Of a stretch of DNA of 33,452 nt, positions 23,224 through 29,630 are shown in pieces (position 1 is the first letter of the stretch; each line of letters starts with the position of its first letter). The notes below the pieces were generated by a model. The model was not told the origin of the DNA. It saw only the letters and a program-made list of their open reading frames with translations, and did not search any database. Source of the stretch: CAZGXM01 sp964529795 (lineage in GTDB: Bacteria > Bacillota > JADQBR01); assembly GCA_964529795.1 (NCBI GenBank), contig CAZGXM010000025.1:1-33452 (forward strand), read 5' to 3'. The translations under genes were made by a program, and so were the position numbers.

Positions 23224-24047
23224 TGGCTTTTACCTTCCGGGATTACTTAAAGATGGAAAAGCTCCCCAACATGTGGTGCCCCGGGTGCAGTGACGGCATC
23301 GTCATGCGGGCTATTGCCGAGGCCCTGGCAGAACTGGAGCTTCCCAGGGAACAGGTAGTGATAGCCACCGGTATTGGCTGCTGGGGAAAGGCAGATGACT
23401 ACTTTGCAACCCACGCCTTTCACGGGACTCACGGGCGTGCCTTGGCATATGCAACCGGGATCAAGCTGGCTAATCCGGAATTGCACGTGCTGGTACTCAT
23501 GGGTGACGGTGATGCGGTTACCATTGGTGGTAATCATTTTATTCACGCAGCACGGCGCAACGTGGACTTAACCGCAATTGTCATCAATAACTTTAATTAC
23601 GGTATGACCGGCGGACAGTACTCCGCCACCACACCAATGGCGGCCAGGACAACTACTTCGCCCCGTGGTGTTGCGGAAACTGGTTTTGACGTCAGCGCTT
23701 TGGCAGTTGTCTCCGGTGCCAATTTTGTGGCCAGGACGACGGCCTACCATGTTAACAGCTTGCGCCGCTACATAGTCCAGGCAATCCGGAAAAAAGGTTT
23801 TAGTATGGTGGAGGTCATGAGTGCTTGTCCTACGTATTTTGGCCGTTATAATGGTCATAGCCCTGCGGTCAATATGATGAATTACCTCAAACAGCTAGTT
23901 GTGCCCCAATCCAGTTACGAGGCCCTTCCTGATGAAGAAAGGGAAAAACATTTTCCGTCCGGTATTTTGGCAAACAGGGACAAGCCTGACTTCCTGACGC
24001 TGTACCAGCGGTATAATTACCGTGAAAACCAGGGGGGTGAGGTCTGA
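23223..24047 (+). CDS. korB: 2-oxoacid:ferredoxin oxidoreductase, beta subunit (TPP-binding)
   Basis: The protein is 274 residues. Its ATG overlaps the korA stop (TAATG). The thiamine diphosphate motif is 'VLMGDGDAVTIGGNHFIHAARRNVDLTAIVINNFNYGMTGGQYSATTP'. Candidate 4Fe-4S ligands include the N-terminal CPGC (Cys19 and Cys22), 'GIGCWGK' and a later Cys in 'MSACPTYFGRYN'. The N-terminal motif reads CPGCSDG, where most relatives have CPGCGHG or CPGCGD. It forms the catalytic core with KorA. It is co-translated with korA and korC through overlapping start and stop codons. Confidence 0.94.
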   Translation: MAFTFRDYLKMEKLPNMWCPGCSDGIVMRAIAEALAELELPREQVVIATGIGCWGKADDYFATHAFHGTHGRALAYATGIKLANPELHVLVLMGDGDAVTIGGNHFIHAARRNVDLTAIVINNFNYGMTGGQYSATTPMAARTTTSPRGVAETGFDVSALAVVSGANFVARTTAYHVNSLRRYIVQAIRKKGFSMVEVMSACPTYFGRYNGHSPAVNMMNYLKQLVVPQSSYEALPDEEREKHFPSGILANRDKPDFLTLYQRYNYRENQGGEV

Positions 24048-24574
24048 TGCAGAAAGTGTCTCAAATAATTTTGGCTGGGGAAGGCGGGCAGGGTCTGATA
24101 GTGGCCGGAGGTATTTTGGCCAAGGCAGCATTGATTGAGAATAAAAATGTAGTTCAATCGCAGTCGTACGGTACTGCAAGCAGGGGTGGCTATTCCCAGG
24201 CGGAGGTCATGATTTCTGATGGGCCAATCTACTACCCTCATTGTGATAAGCCGCAGGTGGTGCTGACGCTGACCCAACAGGCTTACATGCGGTACTTTGA
24301 CAGTGTCCCTAAAGACTGCTTGATAATTTACGACAAGGACCTGGTGCAGCCAAAGGGACGGGATAACCAGGTGGGTTACAAGTTGCGCGATACGGCGCTG
24401 GAACTGGGAAGACTGCAGGTCATGAACATTTTATCCTTGGGTTATATTTTGAAGCACTATCCCGTGTTAAAGCCCGAGAACCTGGAGGAGGGCATCAGAC
24501 AACAGTTTCCCGAAAAAATTCATGCTTTGAATATCCGTGCATTTCGAATTGGGTTAGATATTGAAAGTCTCTGA
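24047..24574 (+). CDS. korC: 2-oxoacid:ferredoxin oxidoreductase, gamma subunit
   Basis: The protein is 175 residues. The ATG overlaps the korB stop (TGATG). The glycine-rich start 'IILAGEGGQGLIVAGGILAKAALIENKNVVQSQSYGTASRGGYSQAEVMIS' is the standard gamma-domain motif (POR_N/EKR-linked). It completes the four-subunit enzyme. It is the last gene of the amino acid oxidation block. The following 150 bases contain a hairpin (AGGAG/CTCCT at 24593-24607) that overlaps a sigma54-like promoter before the regulator gene. Confidence 0.94.
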   Translation: MQKVSQIILAGEGGQGLIVAGGILAKAALIENKNVVQSQSYGTASRGGYSQAEVMISDGPIYYPHCDKPQVVLTLTQQAYMRYFDSVPKDCLIIYDKDLVQPKGRDNQVGYKLRDTALELGRLQVMNILSLGYILKHYPVLKPENLEEGIRQQFPEKIHALNIRAFRIGLDIESL

Positions 24575-24587
24575 CATATTTGACTTT

Positions 24588-24604
24588 TTGGCAGGAGTTT
24601 AGCT
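24588..24604 (+). promoter_or_regulatory. sigma54-like promoter before the sigma54 activator gene
   Basis: TTGGCAGGAGTTTAGCT has GG (24590-24591) and GC (24602-24603) separated by ten bases, the invariant -24/-12 spacing, and TTGGCA matches the -24 consensus. The -12 box is TAGCT where TTGCW is usual. It overlaps the hairpin AGGAG-TTTAG-CTCCT, so a weak terminator of the kor operon is an alternative reading. Confidence 0.4.
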
Positions 24605-24726
24605 CCTACTAGCGAATTTTCTGAATAAATGCGCAGCCGTTTGTGCGTTTCAGCTTGCTGCAGTCTTTTTCAGCCCTGCAATTGAATTGTATTCAAGTAA
24701 ATTTTGGCTTGATTGAGGGGAGAAAA

Positions 24727-26445
24727 TTGCGACTTTATACGGTAAAAAACCTGACAGCGGGTGATTTGATATACCAAACTTTTAAAACTGTCAGTGGAAA
24801 AACGAGCGTTGCTGAACTGGAAAAAGGTAACGTATGGTACGTAGTTTTGGATAAGGGTGTTGCAGTGGGAATTATCAAGGACGTAGGTTGTCATGATTTG
24901 ATGTCCGGGGAAACTGCAGCAAACATAATGTCAGATAATTTTATCCCGGTGCAGCACACTGCCCCTCTGCCGGATTTGATGGAAATCATGAAGAGTGAGG
25001 AAGCACTGGAAGCTTTCTTGGTACAGAACAATGGTGAAATAATCGGCATAATTGATGTTAAAAGGTTGCTTGACGAGATCTGGAATTGGCTGCTTGAAAG
25101 TGAAGCAAAGCTTTCTGCTGTATTAAATTTGGTCAACGAAGCAATAACCATTATTAACGATAACAATGAAGTGGTAGGCTGGAATCACAAGGCGGCAGAA
25201 TTGTACGGGATTGCTGTCGAAGATATTATTGGAAAGAAAATTGACATGTTTTTTCAAAATCTGGTTGTTACCCAGGCAAAAGGCGAGAATAAAGAGGTTA
25301 AAAATTCTTATCACCAGCCCCGAGAAAACACGCATGTGTTAATCAGTGCTGAACCTATCAGGGTAAATGGCAATATAATCGGGGGAGTTTCTGCGGAACG
25401 TGATATTACCGAGGTGTTTTACCTTCATAAGGAACTGTCGGAAACCGGATTGCAGTTGCGCAAGCTGGAGAAAAAGTTTGACGAGATAAAAGGTGATAAG
25501 GACCCGTTTTACAAAATTGTGGGACGAAGCCGCAAACTGAACCAGGTGCGCGTTATGGCTCAAAAAGTTGCCAAGACCAGTGCTTCTGTCCTGATAAGAG
25601 GTGAGAGCGGCACTGGGAAGGAACTTTTTGCAGAAGCAATCCATAATGCTGGTTACCGCAGGGATAAGCCTTTTATTGCTGTAAACTGTGCGGCAATTCC
25701 GCAGACGTTGTTTGAAAGTGAGTTATTTGGTTATCATAGTGGTTCATTTACCGGTGCTGACAGGAGTGGCCGGGCCGGTAAATTTGAACTGGCTAACAAC
25801 GGTACCATCTTTTTGGACGAAATTGGCGAACTACATTTAAACATGCAGGTTAAATTACTGCGGGTATTGCAAAGCAAGGTATTTTACCGGGTTGGGGGTC
25901 ATGAACCAATTAAGGTTGATGTGAGAGTAATTACGGCTACTAACCGTAACCTGGAAAAAATGGTCAAAGAAGGGAAGTTTCGAGAGGATTTGTATTACCG
26001 GCTAAATGTAGTTTCTTTGGATATCCCCCCGTTACGGGAGAGAAAAGAGGACATTCCTGATTTAGTGGAAGTGTTCCTGAACGAATTTGGCATGCTTTAC
26101 GGCAGGGATAAACTGAAGCTTGCACCCGAAGTAATGGCTTTGCTGGTCAGGTATCACTGGCCGGGAAACGTTAGACAGCTAAGAAACGTTATTGAACGGT
26201 TGGTGGTACTGACGGAAGGCGATTATATCAATAAAAACCATCTCCCTGAAGAGTTAAAAGCATATTTGGCAGGGCAACCTGGAGAGATGGATTCGCCCTT
26301 ATCTTTCGAAACGGAACGTATTGAACGCGAGCTGATTTTAAAAGCCCTGGAAGAGGCCAACGGTAATAAGACAAAGGCGGCCAAGATTTTAGGTGTACCC
26401 CGCAGCACACTTTATTATAAACTGAAAAGCTTGAAGAGTAACTAA
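24727..26445 (+). CDS. sigma54-dependent transcriptional activator with CBS, PAS, AAA+ and Fis domains
   Basis: The protein is 572 residues from TTG 24727, preceded by GAGGGGAG. In-frame codons further upstream lack a site. Residues 1-120 resemble a CBS pair ('IMSDNFIPVQHTAPLPDLMEIMKSEEALEAFLVQNNGEIIGIIDVKRLL'). About 125-235 is a PAS domain ('LSAVLNLVNEAITIINDNNEVVGWN'), followed by a short coiled coil. The AAA+ domain has Walker A GESGTGKE (292-299), the sigma54 contact loop GSFTGA (339-344) and Walker B near Asp364. A Fis-type helix-turn-helix lies at about 545-568 ('NKTKAAKILGVPRSTLYYKLKSL'). Such regulators in Clostridia switch on amino acid catabolism genes after sensing a metabolite. 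It is convergent with proline dehydrogenase and follows korC. Targets are unknown, but two sigma54-like promoters lie nearby. Confidence 0.94.
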   Translation: MRLYTVKNLTAGDLIYQTFKTVSGKTSVAELEKGNVWYVVLDKGVAVGIIKDVGCHDLMSGETAANIMSDNFIPVQHTAPLPDLMEIMKSEEALEAFLVQNNGEIIGIIDVKRLLDEIWNWLLESEAKLSAVLNLVNEAITIINDNNEVVGWNHKAAELYGIAVEDIIGKKIDMFFQNLVVTQAKGENKEVKNSYHQPRENTHVLISAEPIRVNGNIIGGVSAERDITEVFYLHKELSETGLQLRKLEKKFDEIKGDKDPFYKIVGRSRKLNQVRVMAQKVAKTSASVLIRGESGTGKELFAEAIHNAGYRRDKPFIAVNCAAIPQTLFESELFGYHSGSFTGADRSGRAGKFELANNGTIFLDEIGELHLNMQVKLLRVLQSKVFYRVGGHEPIKVDVRVITATNRNLEKMVKEGKFREDLYYRLNVVSLDIPPLRERKEDIPDLVEVFLNEFGMLYGRDKLKLAPEVMALLVRYHWPGNVRQLRNVIERLVVLTEGDYINKNHLPEELKAYLAGQPGEMDSPLSFETERIERELILKALEEANGNKTKAAKILGVPRSTLYYKLKSLKSN

Positions 26446-26482
26446 CGGATAGCGTTGATTACTTTTTGATGACTGTCATCTT

Positions 26483-26515
26483 AAACCCCGTAGCATTTTT
26501 AGCTACGGGGTTTTA
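26483..26515. terminator. bidirectional intrinsic terminator
   Basis: AAACCCCGTAGC (26483-26494) and GCTACGGGGTTT (26502-26513) form a perfect 12-bp stem with a seven-base loop. The outer A/T pairs give a T run in both directions. It separates the convergent regulator and proline dehydrogenase genes. Confidence 0.92.
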
Positions 26516-26526
26516 TACAACGAAAA

Positions 26527-27453
26527 CTAATGCTTAAAGATATTTTTTAGAACAAAGGCGATATTGGCCGGTCTTTCCGCCAACCGCCTGCTGAAATACG
26601 GGTACCAGTCACTGCCATAAGGTACGTAACATCTAACCTTATATCCTTCTTTTGCCAATTTTTCCTGTAGGCCGGTACAGATACCGTAAAGCATTTGGAA
26701 CTCAAATTGGTTGGAAGGGATGTTATTATCTTCTGTGTACTTTATGACAGCTTCAATAATGTTTTCATCATGACTGGCAATTGCCGTATAGCCACCGGCG
26801 GCCAAGTGCATTTCGATGATTTTTATGAGGTTTTTATCGACATCGCTTTTGTGGGGGAATGCGACTTCTTTTGGTTCCTTATAAGCGCCCTTGACAAACC
26901 GGTAGTTTGGTTTGTATTTTGCCAGCTTTTCCATATCGCCGGTGGTTCGGTAAAGGTAGGACTGTAGTACCAAACCAACATTTTCGGGGTACTTTTCCAC
27001 CAGGCAACTAAAAAGATCAATTGTGGCATCAACATACTGCGAATCTTCCATGTCAATTCTAACAAAATTATTGAATGCTTTTGCCTTGGAGACAATCCTT
27101 TCCACATTTTTTTTACAAAGGTTGACATCAACATCCAGTCCCATTTGGGTCAGTTTTAATGAAACATTGCTGTCAACTTGTGACCGGTTTATAGCTTCCA
27201 GAATTTCATGATACTCTTTGGCTGCTTTGACGGCCTCTCCTTCATTAAGCACACTTTCGCCGAGGTGATCCAAAGTGGCACAAATTTTTTTTGCGTTAAG
27301 TTGTTTAATTACCTGAATTGCTTCTTCCAATTTTTCACCTGCGACAAAACGGTGGGCGACCAGGTTCATACCGTGCTTGAGGGCAAAATTAGTTACATGT
27401 TTATTCCCCGCAACGCCCAGGACAATGGAACGGGCCAAATTGTCAAAACTCAT
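26527..27453 (-). CDS. proline dehydrogenase (PutB/ProDH family)
   Basis: The protein is 308 residues from ATG 27453, with GGGGAGG eleven bases upstream. A longer frame to 27579 would add 42 residues without a ribosome site. The TIM-barrel motifs are those of bacterial ProDH: 'SLKLTQMGLDVD', 'NNFVRIDMEDSQYVDATIDLF', 'GLVLQSYLYRT', 'YRFVKGAYKEPKEVAFP', 'IASHDENII', 'FEFQMLYGI' and the substrate-binding 'FSRRLAERPANIAFVLKN' at the C-terminus. It oxidises L-proline to pyrroline-5-carboxylate with FAD. The next enzyme, P5C dehydrogenase, is not in the window. The gene is convergent with the sigma54 regulator. Confidence 0.93.
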   Translation of the reverse strand: MSFDNLARSIVLGVAGNKHVTNFALKHGMNLVAHRFVAGEKLEEAIQVIKQLNAKKICATLDHLGESVLNEGEAVKAAKEYHEILEAINRSQVDSNVSLKLTQMGLDVDVNLCKKNVERIVSKAKAFNNFVRIDMEDSQYVDATIDLFSCLVEKYPENVGLVLQSYLYRTTGDMEKLAKYKPNYRFVKGAYKEPKEVAFPHKSDVDKNLIKIIEMHLAAGGYTAIASHDENIIEAVIKYTEDNNIPSNQFEFQMLYGICTGLQEKLAKEGYKVRCYVPYGSDWYPYFSRRLAERPANIAFVLKNIFKH

Positions 27454-27647
27454 CAAATATTCCTCCCCTATTATGACGCTATAATTAAAGTTGCTATCTA
27501 ACATCAAAAGTGCAAATTCAATGCCACTTTTTGACGAGGACTTCGGATTTAATTGTGTATCGGGAATAATTTGTTTCAAAGAGGCAGATAATCAGGAAAA
27601 GGCACTTTAACCCCGAAAATTAATTAAAAAGCGGAAAAAAATAACTC

Positions 27648-27664
27648 TTGGTGCAATTGTAGCA
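27648..27664 (+). promoter_or_regulatory. sigma54-like promoter upstream of the PucR-like ORF
   Basis: TTGGTGCAATTGTAGCA has GG (27650-27651) and GC (27662-27663) ten bases apart. It shares the TTGG...TAGCW layout with the site at 24588. The start codon it would serve is 171 bases downstream, with a palindrome in between. Confidence 0.4.
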
Positions 27665-27715
27665 TTGCAGGGCTGATTAATTGTATCGAAAGCCTGTCTT
27701 TGATGATGTCAAATT

Positions 27716-27779
27716 TTTGACGGCGTTGTACAAAAAGCTGGCATATCTAGGCCCGATGTGCTGCGCCAACACCGTCAAA
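27716..27779. repeat. 64-bp imperfect palindrome
   Basis: TTTGACGG-c-GTTG (27716-27728) pairs with CAAC-a-CCGTCAAA (27767-27779): 12 of 13 positions, with one mismatch. The loop holds a further GGC/GCC pair. It overlaps a second repeat, GTCAAA-TT-TTTGAC (27708-27721). It may be a leader-RNA hairpin, a regulator site or a leftover of an insertion sequence end. Confidence 0.6.
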
Positions 27780-27834
27780 CCTAAGGTTTCCGGTGGCATC
27801 AAATTTGCAGTATTTAATGACGGGAGTGATTAGC

Positions 27835-28245
27835 ATGAAACTGGCAAGTTTACTGGGTTTGCTTCGTAATGTCGAGATAATTAATTTAACGGCCGAAGCT
27901 TTAGGAAATGAAGTAAGAAATGTGTCTTATTGGTCCTCGGGCAGTGAGGTTTGGGGTAACGGTACTGTGCTGTTTATTGAAATTGAAAACCTAGATCAAA
28001 TAAATAATACTAATATAACAATCAAGAATATTTCCGCATTAGCAATTTACACGCATGGGCAAAAAGCACTGGCTACCAATGATCCTATTATTGCAAGATT
28101 TATTTCCGAGGGACTGCCGATAATTGTTTTGCCTGTGGAAATTGGTTTTGCTTCGCTGGCGGATATGGTACGTCGTTATCGTTTTCCCATGTGTTCGGTG
28201 AGCGGGGAAAGTGCATGGTGGTACGATGAATTGTTAGCCTATTAA
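27835..28245 (+). CDS. PucR N-terminal-like domain protein, free-standing
   Basis: The protein is 136 residues from ATG 27835 with GGGAG ten bases upstream. The sequence 'MKLASLLGLLRNVEIINLTAEALGNEVRNVSYWSSG' followed by 'WGNGTVLFIEI', 'ALAIYTHGQKALATND' and 'IARFISEGLPIIVLPVEIGFASLADMVRRYRFP' follows the pattern of the ligand-binding N-terminal domain of PucR-type regulators. There is no helix-turn-helix, so the protein cannot bind DNA as PucR does. It ends 'SAWWYDELLAY'. It may be a free-standing sensor, a subunit of another regulator, or what is left of a longer gene. An IS21 scrap follows three bases after its stop. The resemblance is moderate. Confidence 0.6.
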   Translation: MKLASLLGLLRNVEIINLTAEALGNEVRNVSYWSSGSEVWGNGTVLFIEIENLDQINNTNITIKNISALAIYTHGQKALATNDPIIARFISEGLPIIVLPVEIGFASLADMVRRYRFPMCSVSGESAWWYDELLAY

Positions 28246-28247
28246 CC

Positions 28248-28430
28248 TTATGGTAAGATTAGAGCTTTTATCTCCGTATGCATCACATAACCTATCGTAA
28301 ACTTCTTTGCGATATGCATTTGCTTATATTTTTCGGCTAAATCCTTTACCAGCCAGCCATCGATTATGGGTTTAAATGGATCGAGTTTTGATTTCTTTGG
28401 CTTTTTTTTTTTGCTTTTCGTTGAAGTCAT
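28248..28430 (-). pseudogene. fragment of an IS21-type transposase (IstA)
   Basis: The minus-strand frame gives 60 residues. 'KSKLDPFKPIIDGWLVKDLAEKYKQMHIAKKF' resembles the segment of IS21-family IstA that follows its helix-turn-helix ('xKLDPYKxxIDxWLxxDxxxPxKQRHTAKRxYxRL'). Nothing before or after it matches, so it is an internal scrap. A run of A (T on the plus strand) near its 5' end could hide a frameshift. No inverted repeats of a full element are seen within a few hundred bases. It marks past insertion sequence activity beside the PucR-like ORF. Confidence 0.5.
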
Positions 28431-28636
28431 CCATTTCTATTTTGTATTAAACACTTAATCAAATATAATACAATATGGAACAGGGTTTTAATTAAGGAAA
28501 CATAAATTATGGTTGTAAAGCAGGAAAGCATCTTGGGAAAAAGAATATAGTTGTAAAACAACAGTTGTTGTCAACTTTTGAGTTGTAGTTCTCAAATTTA
28601 AACTTTACAGATATGTGCAAAGAGGAGATGAAACCT
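28431..28636. other. AT-rich control region before the IclR gene
   Basis: No gene is seen. Around 28549-28590 the words GTTGT and ACAAC recur (TTGT-AAA-ACAA, CAAC-AGTT-GTTG, GTTGTCAAC, GAGTTGTAG), giving overlapping small inverted repeats. These could be the regulator's own binding site. Confidence 0.4.
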
Positions 28637-29404
28637 GTGACCAGTAAATCTGCTACCAGCGTTGAGCGAGCTTTGGATATTTTGTGGTTGATGTACATGG
28701 AAAATAAGGAAATAGGGGTAACAGAGATTGCTCAAAGTTTGGGCTGTTATAAGAGTACGGTTCACCGGAATTTAATTGCCCTGCAAAAAAAAGGATTTGT
28801 GGAAAAAAATGCAGTAACGGGCAAGTACTGGCTTGGAATGGCAATTTATAATATGGGTATGCTTTATGGGAGTAAAATTTCATTGAAGGATATTTGGCGT
28901 CCCTTTGCGGAAGAGTTATGTGCCAAGTTGCGTGAGACTGTCAACTTGGGAGTTCTGGACAAAAACAGCAACGAACTTGGTAGAGTGGTATTAATAGACA
29001 AGGTGGAAACGAACCAGAGATTAACATTGGTGCCTGCAGTCGGGACACTAAGTTATGCCCATGCATCCAGTAACGGTAAGGTATTGTTGAGCCATCAGGA
29101 TGATGCGTATATAGAAAGATTTGCTGCTGAGGGATTGAAGAAATTTACCAATAATACAATTACAGATCTGGAAACCTTAAAGAGCGAACTGACGTTGGTG
29201 AGGGAAAGGGGATATGCCGTTGACAAGGAAGAAATAGAAATAGGGCTGATGTGTGTAGGGGCACCAATTTACGACAAGAATGGTATTGTTGCGGCTTTAA
29301 GCGTGTCCGGACCTACCGGTCGGTTTCAAGGTGAGCGCTTCATGGAAGTTGTAAGGGAAGTGACTCGTACCGCAGAAAAAATTTCACACAGGTTAATGTT
29401 GTAA
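28637..29404 (+). CDS. IclR-family transcriptional regulator
   Basis: The protein is 255 residues from GTG 28637, nine bases after AGGAG. The in-frame ATGs at 28613 and 28628 are placed before or right on that site. Residues 5-70 form the IclR winged helix ('SVERALDILWLMYMENKEIGVTEIAQSLGCYKSTVHRNLIALQKKGFVEKN'). Residues 85-250 are the ligand domain, with 'LVPAVGTLSYAHASSNGKVLLSH' and 'IGLMCVGAPIYDKNGIVAALSVSGPTGRF'. The family controls degradation of organic acids and aromatic compounds. A terminator follows, then glcD-glcF, which it probably regulates. Confidence 0.95.
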   Translation: MTSKSATSVERALDILWLMYMENKEIGVTEIAQSLGCYKSTVHRNLIALQKKGFVEKNAVTGKYWLGMAIYNMGMLYGSKISLKDIWRPFAEELCAKLRETVNLGVLDKNSNELGRVVLIDKVETNQRLTLVPAVGTLSYAHASSNGKVLLSHQDDAYIERFAAEGLKKFTNNTITDLETLKSELTLVRERGYAVDKEEIEIGLMCVGAPIYDKNGIVAALSVSGPTGRFQGERFMEVVREVTRTAEKISHRLML

Positions 29405-29422
29405 AATGTATTTGGCGAGAGG

Positions 29423-29462
29423 AAACCATGTTCAAAAAAACAGAACATGGTTTAATTATTTT
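29423..29462 (+). terminator. intrinsic terminator after the IclR gene
   Basis: AAACCATGTTC (29423-29433) and GAACATGGTTT (29443-29453) form a perfect 11-bp stem with a nine-base loop, followed by AATTATTTTT. It lies 19 bases after the stop codon. Confidence 0.88.
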
Positions 29463-29510
29463 TAATAATTTAATTTTTTTTTGCTAATTAAAAAGGAATT
29501 TAAAAAATAT

Positions 29511-29614
29511 TGTCGAATAAAAATATTAAAAATATATAGACAAAAATACAGACAGGAAAATTTTAATTTTTTTGTCATAAGACTAGAACAAGGTTCAACT
29601 ATATAGAACATTCT
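29511..29614. promoter_or_regulatory. AT-rich control region of glcDF with palindromes and a TGTCGAA word
   Basis: TGTCGAA (29511-29517) is Spo0A-box-like and shares TTGTCGAAT with the pair at 258-297, apart from the first base of the flank. Two small palindromes follow: GAAC-AAG-GTTC (29586-29596) and AGAACATTCT (29605-29614), the last directly before the ribosome site. They are candidate IclR-type operators. I could not pick a convincing -35/-10 pair in this very AT-rich DNA. Confidence 0.4.
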
Positions 29615-29630
29615 GGGAGGATGATCTTTC

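Larger units (their letters stand above)
27454..27834. other. intergenic region between proline dehydrogenase and the PucR-like ORF
   Basis: This region of 381 bases contains the leader of proline dehydrogenase, a sigma54-like promoter (27648-27664), a perfect GTCAAA-TT-TTTGAC repeat (27708-27721) and a larger imperfect palindrome (27716-27779). I see no RNA gene and no credible ORF. Confidence 0.6.
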
